DNA of 64,000 bases from Sphagnum compactum (lineage: Eukaryota > Bryophyta > Sphagnopsida > Sphagnales), in assembly GCA_965153455.1 (NCBI GenBank), contig OZ234499.1, positions 8,490,271 through 8,554,270 of the forward strand. The letters are read 5' to 3'. The notes beneath the pieces are model-generated. The model did no database searches and was not told the origin of the DNA. It saw only the letters and a program-made list of their open reading frames with translations. Position numbers and translations under genes: made by a program. Below are positions 1-10,606 of this stretch, in pieces (the first letter of the stretch is position 1; every line of letters begins with the position of its first letter).

Positions 1-200
1 CCTTTGCAATGTGGAAACTTTCTAACCACCATAAGGTGGGAATGTCCAAATTATCTCCCAAGGTCTTAACCCCTAGGTACCCACATGTGGTTCTGTGACT
101 GGTTTGCCAAGTAATACGTACCTACTATAATTGTGTCGCTATATTGTAAATAATGTTGAGCATGGTATACTGGTGAATTAAATGAAGACAGAAGGTTTAC

Positions 201-2269
201 CCCTGTTTTGTCACACAATATGAGGGAATTGAATGAGCCAACAGCAAATGCCTCGCCTGATGGACACCATGCAATAGACATGATACTAGAATCAGCTTTG
301 GCACTTTGGTATAGCACTCTCCCATAACAGTCCCATACCTGTGGATGTGCCATATACTATATATCTGCATTTAGCAATGGTTAAACTCTCTAGGAACAGT
401 GTCCTTTAACAACAGGCCTGAAGACAACCAGGAAATACTTGCTAGCTGTGGCATATGATATGCTGATTCAGCATCTGTTTTGGTGCTGCAATTACCCAAT
501 ATTTAAGGAATAATGGACAATAAATAAGAAAGTGACAGCCAAGATCAGGTTGGAATGAACCTTGTAGCAGCAGTCCTCTCCAGCTGAGATTATGCAGTTG
601 TTGACTGGATTCCAGTCAACCTTAAGCACAAGCCCTTCATGGCCCAACCATTGCACTTGTTTCGTAGATGACTAAAACATCCAGGCATGTTATATTAGAC
701 TTTCACAAGAATCACAAACAAATACAATGATGTCTGTCTCTTCTCTCCTATTAGGTATTCAAAGGAAAGGAACTTGACTTGACATTATTCAAAAAAGAAA
801 GAGATCGAAGATCATAAGCACAAAGGAGTAGGAAATGATAAGGATTTCACTTGCTTGAATTGACTTGATCAACAGGTTCCTGCCATTTGAGAAAACAATT
901 TGCTCTGAGTTGGGGCCCCAGGCTATAGTATACACTGAATGCTCTGTATCAGGTGGCACAATTCTTGTCAGTCTCTCAAACCTTTTCAAGGTGCTTTCTA
1001 TATCAGCTATGCTTCTGGACAAATTGCCCAAAGATCTTATTACCATTGGCCAAAAGGAACTCCTTATAGCTTTTCAATATTGTAGTGGAAGGATTTGCGA
1101 GCTTTATATTTTAGACTTGTAATTGAGCCACCTTCACATCCAACCCATAAATGTGCAGGTTATGTACTTACCAATTTGTGCCAGAGTGGACCGATGCATT
1201 CCATTGCGTGACCAAATCTTGAGAACACCATCTTCACCCCCAGTTGCTAGTGCAGTCCCTGATCATGTGCATATATATCAAAACAGTACTTGTGAGCAGT
1301 ATACCCAGGGCGTGTTCACAAACAGATGGGAGTTCAACACTAGATATATTGAGTTGAACTGAAGTCTCAAGAAAGACTTCATCTCAACTTAAATGACATT
1401 AAATTTTGCAAAATTAACTATCTGAAGAGTTGAATACATCTTCATGCATATTAGATACCTTCAAAATTCCATCGAATACAGATCACTGCACCCTCATGGG
1501 CCTCAAATTTCTTCTCTTCCCTGCCTCCTTTACTGATGATATAAAATGCACCTGTTGTTCATAATCCAAATGCAGGTAATGATACAATGTAGTCCTAGAG
1601 ACATTGGGAGCACATAGTGAATATATCTGCAGAAGGATCTTCCAACACTTTGATTGAATCCATTGCCATGCATGTAAGTACTGTCTCCATGGATTCATTA
1701 TTTACACAACCTCACACTTCAGGCTTATACAGTGAGGAGACTTTCAAGAACAAATTGAACTACTGACAAATATGACATGCAAGCTCAGCTGAACACTAGA
1801 CCTAGTTGTTCCCTGCAAACAACAAGAAAACCCATATATATACAGTGCAGCCTGAAAAGGGCTATTACCATCAGTGCAAGCCACTACAAAGACATCACTA
1901 CCAGCTCCAGTGCGCTGCCTTTGTGACATGGATGGATACCAGTGAATGTCAGTGAAACATGCCTCCAATGTGCACACCTGAGCCAAAAAACCTTTAGTTG
2001 TTCTTTGCAGAGATGGGAGAAAAGGGACATAAACATGCTGTTCTTTCTGTTAAACAAGAGCTATCTATGCAGGCGTTCCAAATAACTTGCCCAGGAAAAT
2101 ATGTGAGCCTCAAAGACATATTAGCACATTGTAGACTAGAATTGCTTCCTTTCTCTCACCTTGCCAATGACTTCACCACTCCGATTCCATCTACAAATGG
2201 TATGGTCGTCACTGCATGAGTAGAGCTCATTAGAAAGGTTCCAAGCAACTGCTGCCACCAGATCTGTGT
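201..2269 (-). CDS. IFT80: Intraflagellar transport protein 80, N-terminal part (gene runs off the left edge)
   Basis: This WD-repeat subunit of the IFT-B complex carries cargo along the axoneme of cilia and flagella. Seven exons are read on the minus strand: 2269-2160, 1977-1869, 1551-1459, 1258-1172, 943-851, 655-561 and 338-201. All have AG/GT borders and every junction keeps phase (about 242 codons). The peptides follow animal and algal IFT80 in order: [99 protein letters not shown] and [16 protein letters not shown]. These make up the first beta-propeller. Known IFT80 proteins have roughly 750-800 residues, so about one third is visible and the rest lies left of position 1. The acceptor of the 655-561 exon is the least certain. 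No stops or frameshifts interrupt the exons, so the gene looks functional. Confidence 0.9.
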
Positions 2270-2776
2270 CTGAAGTGTTGATGTCAATTTACTCAAACAT
2301 TTAGAAACATGATCCACCAGCAGCTCAGTGACTACCTAAATTACCAAAATTTCAAGCACAAACAACACCAGATCTGATCCCTTCTCTCAGAACCAGTTGG
2401 GATTGGTAACTTATAGGATGCTTCGGACACCATCTATGAACATAATTCTGTCACCCCTAGGGTTGAGTTATAGATTCCTCTTGTATAAAGAAACACATTT
2501 TGTGATTGAAGATAGCAAAGAGGATGATCCCAGGGACAAATGATCAAATTCTTCACACTGAGTTTCGAGGAGCTGCCTAGAATGCACTCTAGATGGCTTT
2601 CCAGAGGAATACTTGCATCAACGTCAAGGTCATCTAATGCTTCAGATTTCTACATTGTAACTAAATCAAGGACAATTCTGTTCAAGTAGCATGCAATTGT
2701 TGGATTTGGAACATAGTGGTGAGAATAAGCTGTACAGGCAGCTCTGAGTCTGTGATAATATTATTAAGGTGCACAC

Positions 2777-2837
2777 TTCTCAAATAGGGTAGTAGGATAC
2801 GAGGGGAATTTGCAGGCGTGAGAAGAGCAAGCCTCAT
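2777..2837 (-). CDS. IFT80: Possible first coding exon of IFT80
   Basis: On the minus strand an ATG at 2837 opens MRLALLTPANSPRI, and a GTGTGC donor follows at 2776. Its phase (one extra base) fits the exon that begins at 2269. IFT80 proteins commonly begin with MRL, so this is a reasonable start. The peptide between MRL and the DLVAAVAWN motif is not otherwise recognisable, and another upstream exon cannot be excluded. Confidence 0.35.
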
Positions 2838-4700
2838 AGTGGTGGCTTTTGCACCCTAGAACACGATTGGTTTTGGCACGGTATGTAATATTTAGCAGAA
2901 GCTCCTTGACACGGTCCCTATCACTCGCTCATGTCTTGCAGGTTGATTTCAACTTTCATAACTTCAACTCAATGGATAATACGCTTTCTCAAGAGAGGAG
3001 GGCCAGTGTTTTACAAATTGATAGAGAAAACCGGCATTCACGTTCTCATTGACACTGAATTACAGATCCTAGCCATGATCGGATCATCACAAAGGCTTCT
3101 CAGAAGATCGATCAATTTGTACACTGTAAGCCATGCCTTCGGCTGTTGATTCCATAAGGAATTTCTTTTTTCTCAGATCAAGCTAACCTCTTCAATTAAT
3201 TATTTCTCAAGTTGCAAGAAAACCACAGAACCTGCACAACAATTCTCTCTTTTCAGAGGCTCCAGCAGATCACTGAACAAGCTCCAGCAAAAAAGAACAT
3301 CATCGACAATAATATTGTCGAGAGAAATCGATTGGGAAAAACTATGCATCGAATTGAAGATCGAATTGGAAACACGAGAGAGAGCTCTCGGCTTACGAGA
3401 GAGGGAAATTTTCTTGTGAAGTGTGCTCACTATATCGCTCTCAGCGGCGACCGGAAGGAAAGAAGCCACATGCCAACAAGCGCCACTAACTGTCTTTGCT
3501 GCCCGCCCTGGCGGTTACCACAAGGGCTTGTACAAAATTCATGCACAACCGGTATGCACCCTGGTGTCCTTGTCGTCCATCTTGTTAGTCCATTGCCAAA
3601 TTGCACACAAAAACTCTTTTTCTTTCCTGTTGTCAGACAAATGACAAGGGACTCACACCAGGGGCTCTCTAGGACGACACCAGGGGCATCAAGGTGGACA
3701 TGTTACTCATCCACCAATGACCTCAGCAATTTGATTTTCAAAATATTACTAACAACATTTCACAATTTCATAATTTTGAATCTTATTACATGAGAATTGT
3801 TTTCCAACTATTTTTGCGGATATCCCAAAAGTCATGGACGTTTCAATGTGTTTAGGTGAAATGTTTAGTAAATGTTCATTGCATCTTGTAAACAATTATA
3901 ATGTGATGCAAAAAGTGGTTCATTCTATCTTGCATTGGCCCCCCCAATAAGTTTTAAGGGGGAAAAAAAAACTTGGGCAATGCAGACCTGTCTGGAAGAG
4001 GACATTAATGTTTGGGGATCCAAGTGTATTGGTCAAGTAAGGGGCAACGTTAATGCAAAAGAGAATGCCTTATAGGGACCTAACCATTGAGTTGATGCAA
4101 ACGCACTTGCATATTTGTAAAGTGCCAACACCAAGTTATAGAGTTGGGAAAGTGACCAGCAGCATCGCAAGGCAAAGGACTTGTTGCCTTGACAACACCA
4201 AAGTTGAGATGATTACCATGAGGAGTGGGACACTTGGCTTCCATTTGGAAGTTAATGTGGTTCAGTCGTGAGGTTCTTAGGTGACTAAGGCCATGGACGT
4301 GAGTGACAGTCTGCATCAATTTAACATTAGATTTGTCTAGTGCTAGAAGAGTGTCTCGTCCCCTATGTGAGGTCGGGAGTGAGTTAGACTTGTGACGGTT
4401 GTGCTTTGTAATGTGTAGGACCAAGGTAGTCTAAGGAGTGTGTTTCCCTAGGTCTTGGACAAGGCGCGGAAGTAGCTTGGAGTAAAGGGCACGATAGGTG
4501 GTCACTACCTTTCCCTCTCTCGTTGAACCATGATAAGTTCATCCCTACGTTTGGAACGTTAATCACCTCCTATTAACGTAGATTCTTCTTTTATTTTAAG
4601 TGATTGGTAATATTATACTTAACCTTAGCACAGATTTTTGGCTTGCTCTCAAGAGATTCTTGGCAGTCATGACTGGAGTGCATAGACACATGAGAATGAT
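2838..4700. other. Region upstream of IFT80, no recognised gene
   Basis: The part around 3250-3500 is richer in CpG and purine-rich GAGAGA runs than its surroundings. It may be the 5' UTR and promoter of the leftward IFT80 gene. A 193-codon open frame on the plus strand (3212-3793) has no recognisable motif. From 3800 to 4700 I see no coding signature. A C-run and a G-run near 3940-3963 could pair as a short hairpin. Confidence 0.4.
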
Positions 4701-4715
4701 CAAGGTTTGTGACTA

Positions 4716-5100
4716 ATGGAGGGACTCGAGTGTTTCAGGGCATTGGGCGAATGGGTTGTAACCATGATTGTGGAACAACTCATCTTCCACCGAGTTGTGC
4801 TCATTGGACCTCAACAACTTGTCTACAATGGTCAAGGGAAGGAGAAACATTTGTGGAGCATGACAAACTTCCTGAGCATAAGGACTCATTTGCAGATGTT
4901 GACTTTGGATTCATTTGAAGGGTATGTATAGCTATGCATTCTGCAAGTGTTGAGCATGTAGTCAAAATTGACAATGATTTTGTGTTAAATGTTGCACATC
5001 TGCTCAAAGAAGCAAATCCAACCAAAAAAGCTATTGTTTTGGTGCTTGATCGGCCATGACACTGGGCGCCCCTCCTGCCAGTCAAGAATTGGAGAGGATG
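4716..5100 (+). other. Coding-like fragment, unidentified, probably decayed
   Basis: One frame reads through 4716-4931 with a protein-like composition (for example EQLIFHRVVLIGPQQLVYNG). Another frame, around 4947-5060, reads ASVEHVVKIDNDFVLNVAHL and onward to a stop. The two are in different frames and I found no convincing splice pair. It may be a relic of a gene or retrocopy, or chance. I do not recognise the family. Confidence 0.15.
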
Positions 5101-8100
5101 ATGAAGGTGGGGATGAAAATTTCCATCCCAAGATAAATGAATGGAAAATTAGGCAAGGTTCAGAAAAAAGGAAATGGAGGCTTATATTTTTGGAACAGAG
5201 ATTTGGACAAGTGCAAAAGATGCTGAGTTTGAGCTGCGATTTTTTGTTTTCTTTTTTTGGATCCTCATCTCTGCAGTTGCACTGTTTGGCAAAGGCAGTG
5301 TGAGTGGCAGCATGATGGAGCTGTTTTGGTGTGGTAGCTGAGGTGTGAAAGCTTCATAAGGAGGAGGGTTGAAGCAGAGAACTGAGGCGTTTGGTGGTTT
5401 CCAGAAAAGTTTGTGTTGGAGAATGCAGACTCCAGAGTATCTATGCAGGAACATATTGAGTTATTTTAGGAATTTTGAGTCACAGTTGGTGCTATGTTAA
5501 GTTTACTGATTCCACAATCGCTGAAGGTTGGAAGTTTACAGTATGGGTGAAGTTTTTGTGTTAACCAGAGTTTATCCTCTGAAGTTCCTGTTCTCAAAAT
5601 GTTCTCCTCTTTTCTTCCTCTTCCTTTTCTTTGGGTTTCTTTTTCTTACTTTTTCCTTTTTCTCTCTTTCTAACACTCTCTCCTTAAACCAGATGTAGAC
5701 TGTTGCATGTGTTGTAAAATTGAATGATAGTATGCTGTGTGAATTTAGACAGAATTATGTGCCCTTGGTCCTGGTACAATTTTGTGGCTTGTATTAGGGT
5801 TACTGACTCTGGATGAGAGCTGCAAGGAAAAACAAAAGAGAATAAAAACTAAACAGCAATTTTGCCACAATACTTTTGCTGTTAGCAGTGGTGTGCAGTT
5901 GAATGTCCCATGTACAAGTTTCTCTGGCAAGAGCTGAGACAAAACTTTTGATCTTTGCTGAGAATGTGAAAGCATTTGTAACGTCAGTAGAAATGCAATC
6001 CCATGCCTTGCCCTCTGCTGATCTTGTTGTAATTTCCGAGTCAGAGAGACCACAGAAATTCCATCTTCAAACATCACTCTTGCATCTTGTGTCCAAATGT
6101 CTTGCACTCCAACACCGCTAATGTTCAGCAGATTCAGGAAAATCTGTGGATATCTATAAGTCCTGCCTAGAAATGAAATTTACAACAGACAAGAAGTTGA
6201 GCTCTAGATTTCATACTTTATTATAACAGCACTAATTATATTTCCAGAGCATCAAAAAACATAGGTTGCTTGACAGCAACCCATCACTGCATCTGCACCA
6301 TGCACCAAGGGGGTGGAGCTGCATATAGAGAGATCCTACTCACCAAAAATGTTGGGAGTCTGCTCCTACACAAATGATTGCTGATTTATGCCTCTTCACA
6401 TACAGCCTGACTGTAATTTAGATACATTACAAATCTTGCAGTACTCTCCCCTTTGATCTTTCCACCCAGCCAGTCAGTTGCACAATCTGTTCACATATTC
6501 AAATGCCGGCCCATATGTTGGAGCTTACACAGCATTCAAAATTTTCCCTCTTCATATGACAGGTGAAACAGGCTACTTCTGCTGTTTGAATAGGTCAGCC
6601 TTTGTATTACATCACCTTTCTCTCAAAATTTCTCAGTGTTGGACAACACTGTTCAACTCAAGATAAGGGAACTTCACCTGGTGGAACAGAGTAGAGGTAC
6701 GACAAACATGAGGTGGAGTTCCTCCCAAGATGTGATTGTTAAGCAATGGGTAATCAAACCCAGAGCCACACTGCCATGTTTTTGAGGTGATGTCTCCACA
6801 CATGTGTCTCCTTTTGAATTCCATGACCTGCATGTGAAAATCCAACTAGTCTGTTTACATCCAGGTTGAAATGTTATCAAGCTTTGAATCCTATGTAATG
6901 GTAGGGTGTTCAGTGTCCAGAGAGGCATTGTTTTGTAATGATCAGCAACCATCTTCCTTGCCAATAGTTGGGTACACAACAAAAATTCTTGCTCCATCCA
7001 AGGTGACCTTCCATAGATGCATTGATTAATGGTAGATTATACTGTACTACAACCAAAGAGTTTGTACCAATAATGATCAGTTCTGTTGGATGTCAGATCA
7101 AATGCACAAGTTCCTTGGACAACCAGAGACTTATGTTTTGACAGAAATCTCAATAGCGAGTTGAAACAATTGCCAACATACAAGTTGTTGCACTCGTGTA
7201 TTGCACATGCAAAGAATTTAATGATGTGCCCAGTAGAACTGACAGAGGACCGCAACCTACAGATTGACAACCAGTGTACATATGTTAAACTGATCACATG
7301 CTAGATTATCAAATCTGGGACCTTGTTATGTAGCATGCAAATGATTTCCAATGCTGTTGATTTATTGTATGTTGTACCTGCGGTGTATAATCTGATGTAT
7401 GACGAAGGTTTGGTCAATGCAAACAACATCCATATCTTTACTTGTGAGCCCAACTGCATCACCTTCTGCATTTTGGAAACAAACCAATAGAGAACATGTT
7501 CATTCTACTGCAGGCTACAAAGAAAAATGCAAAGAAACAAATCAGCTAAACATGCTGGGAATCTGAAACTTAATGACCATTCCCCATGTGAAGGGAAGGC
7601 CTGATGACTGAATTCCTTGGAAGCCTCTGCATCCAGCAAAGAAATGAGCAAGAGAAAACAGTCAGATGCTCAAGTCTGAAGGCACTTAAAGAGGTGCGAA
7701 AAATATGAGGGCTCAATCTGAAAAAATATGAGGGGGAGCAATAATTTTTGATCTCGCCCATAAATGAATTCTCATATCACTGGAGCAATTAGAAATATAC
7801 ACTCAAGGGAAAATTGCCTTAAAATCATTTTGACTAAGGTGATTGCACTTTGTAACACATTTATGAGTGATTAGTAAAGATAATGCACCTGCAAGATCTG
7901 GTCAAATGCTGCAAGGAATGGGCTGCAGAAGACAGAAATCATAACATCCAGCACGAAGCTGCATCAGCTACTTCACACTAAATTAATATACATTGAAGAT
8001 CATTTCAGCCATGCATAAGAGGGTGATTTTCACTCTCAATTTCTGCACATTTATGTGGAGTAAACTTTAGTTCAAAGTTAAGATTCCCAGTCTGTCTGGA

Positions 8101-8468
8101 GGCATCTCTTGTGAAGCGTACTAGGACAACATTGCTCTAACACATCACGGGTCATGCATCTATCTGCAGCGCTTAGACCCATTGTTGTCAAAGAGCCTTT
8201 GTTGGTGTAAGAAATTCATCCAGAAGTACTTCAACAAATGGGAAGTCAAGAATAGTAACCTTGAGTAGTAGGTTGGAAATAAATCAAACAGCACCTTAGG
8301 TAGCTTCAAATCCTCCAGCCTAATGCCATGTTCCTGGAAAAATTATTGCATTCAAACTCAAACTCAAGAATCTTCCTATCCCCATGAGGCACCCACAATG
8401 TACCCAACAATATACATGATAGTCTGTCCATTTTAGAGAACTCAGAGTTTTCCAACCATTCTTCAAGA
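5101..8468. other. Spacer with unresolved exon-like pieces
   Basis: No gene can be assembled here. Several short open stretches exist on the minus strand (around 5745-6107, 6678-6827, 7037-7297 and 8306-8575). Only 6678-6827 has both a good acceptor and a good donor. The segment downstream of 8468 may include the 3' UTR of the leftward gene at 8469-10606. Everything else looks like moderately AT-rich noncoding DNA. Confidence 0.35.
6678..6827 (-). CDS. Possible isolated exon, 50 codons, unidentified
   Basis: On the minus strand the segment is bordered by TGCAG before 6827 and by a GTGAAG donor after 6678. It is exactly 50 codons long, without a stop, and includes WQCGSGFDYPLLNN and GGTPPHVCRTSTLF. 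It starts and ends in phase 0. No neighbouring exon could be joined to it with confidence and the peptide is not recognised. It may belong to a gene whose other exons I missed, or be chance. Confidence 0.2.
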
Positions 8469-10606
8469 TTAGCTTTCAAGAAACAATGTCCTCTGGTACA
8501 CCCCAAGGACATGATTTCCATTTCTGCAACCCACCTGACGCACAGGGGCAGCAGCAGACCCACAGAACTCATCATTGATGTCCATGTTCAGTAACTATTG
8601 CAGCAAGCTGTTCCTACTTCCAAAGCAATATGGTCAACACTGCAGAAGACAAATCAAACTTCTATCATGATCCAACATGTTCAGCTCACAAGAAAAATGA
8701 TCTAGAGTACAACGTCCAACTCACAGGATTCTTGTTCAACTCAATTGCAATGACTTCTGCATCCTCCTCCCCATCAGATATCACAACACCTCTCTTCACC
8801 AGATCTTTAGATTCTTCTCTTGAGACATTCCATTCCTGCACGTGCTGCTGATGTCAAATGACCAAACACAGGTGAGAACCTCAGGGATCTTCAGATCTAT
8901 CAGTTCATGGACATAGTTTGAAACCTGGACAAGATATTTTGCAATTTCACAGACAAATGATCTATATACACAGGATTTACTGCACAACTTAGAGAGGAAG
9001 ATATGGGCAGCAGCGACACACGTGGGTGTGAAGAGCACCCCTTTCCACTTTGGCCTGTGCCTTCAATCTCTGGAGTGCAGTATGTCGGGGTGTAGCAAGG
9101 AACATCGCACACAATGTCACCCCATAAACCACCACATCAAACACATCTTCTTGGCTCTTGAACTTTGCCAGTCCACCCGGAGCAAGGAACTTCCTATGGG
9201 ACAGCTTCAGTACTGCCACCTCTGACCCTGACACTACAAAATAGACGAAGTTATATGTCTCTTGCCTGATGGCCTTCTGCACACCCGCACATGACTCCAG
9301 AAGAAAACTCGGCCAGCATTTGGCTACGTGGTAAACTACCCCAGAACTCGGAATCTCCAGCTCGTGGCTCATCAAGAAATCAGAACATAGCTAGCCAGCA
9401 GAAATTCCAGCAACCAAATGAGGAGAGAGAAGAGAACTAGAGTCCAGTTATGTGTTTCATGTCCGAACAATTTGTTCACTGCAAACCGGTCGCAATCAGC
9501 TCTAATTGTATACAGTTAGCTTCTGCACAATCGGTAGATTGGAAGTCTTGACAGAATTTCCAGCCAAAGAAAAGTAGTGTGCATGAATAATGAGGGCGGT
9601 TTACCTTGCGTCGTAAACCGCATTTGCAGCCATTGTTCATTCAAACTCTTCAATGCTTGATCATATGATGATGCTCCTCTTCCTGCACCTCCTGCGCCTT
9701 GAGTGCCACCACGGCCTACTCTCCCCATTATTTTCTGCCGCAGCCAAAGAACTATATTGTCAGATGTTTCATGAACTGGGAAATTGGCAACTGGGATCCA
9801 ACACACTTCATGCCGTAAGTATTTACAAGCGGCTACCGTGACGACCTCTCCAGCTTCTAGTATATCATGCTCTTTCTTGCATGTGATAAGCGAACAGTTT
9901 GTGTTTGACGCCTCTCTAGCATGGCAGCAGCTTGACATTATAAGCTTCGATAGGTAGAATTTGAAAGAGGAGTATCCTCCAGTTCATCTCATGATCTCTC
10001 CATGTCCGAATCTTAGGTGCAAGCACAGCTGAGAGATGGCAAACATCTCAGAGCCGATTATGCAGGACTAAGGGCTGCATGTGTGTCTTCAACCCCTCAA
10101 ACAAACAAGGAGATTAGAAACTTTGTTGGAGCTTATCAGTGCACGAAATTTCACTCCGCTCTTGAGCACGCGCGAAATTCACACGTCGTATTGTCTCGGT
10201 ACATCAAGGAAGCAGAAAGACGCAGCTCTGTCGACAACTGTCGTAATTCAATTCGGCGTCTAGCTCTTCACTTCTTTTGAAACTAAACTGGCTTCGTTCG
10301 GATCCTGTCCAAAGAAGGACATTTCATACCAATTGAAGGATCCTGCAAATTTCTTACCTGAGCACGGGCCGAAAGATTATTGGTGCAGCCAGTGGTGACA
10401 GGAGAAGGAAGCAGCAGCGGTGGAGCTGCAGCAGGAGACCACGTCGTCGTCCTCACAGCAGATTCTGAAAGCCGACTCGGTCGAAGACGCCTGGCTCCCA
10501 ACGTCGACCTTCCTCCTGAAAGCTCTTGAAGTGAGCTATTCCATGGAGAAGCTCCACAAGCCTGAAAGTGGCCGCCATCCATGACATGCAAATATAAAGA
10601 GTACAT
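8469..10606 (-). CDS. Unidentified five-exon gene, possibly plastid-targeted (255 aa)
   Basis: Proposed exons on the minus strand are 10606-10358, 9734-9605, 9233-9022, 8835-8725 and 8534-8469. All have AG acceptors and GT donors, all junctions are phase-compatible, and the frame ends at TAA, giving 255 residues. The first 83 residues are rich in Ser, Thr, Arg, Ala and Pro and poor in acidic residues, as in a plastid transit peptide. An internal ATG at 10582 is an alternative start. Later parts include a Gly/Arg-rich stretch, SSYDQALKSLNEQWLQMRF, a region with HRKFLAPGGLAKFKSQEDV, RLKAQAKVERGAL, and an acidic part EWNVSREESKDLVKRG followed by SDGEEDAEVIAIELN. I do not recognise the family. 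The phase agreement over five exons is the main support; the third acceptor and the last exon are the weakest points. Membership in a known plastid DUF family is possible. Confidence 0.42.

Noticed and set aside
3212-3793. 193-codon open frame as a gene
   Set aside because: No recognisable motif, no splice context, and it overlaps the probable IFT80 promoter side; random open frames of this size occur in 64 kb.
8306-8575. 89-codon minus-strand frame as the last exon of the unidentified gene
   Set aside because: Its phase does not fit the preceding donor at 8725. The frame ending at 8469 fits, although I cannot exclude alternative splicing.
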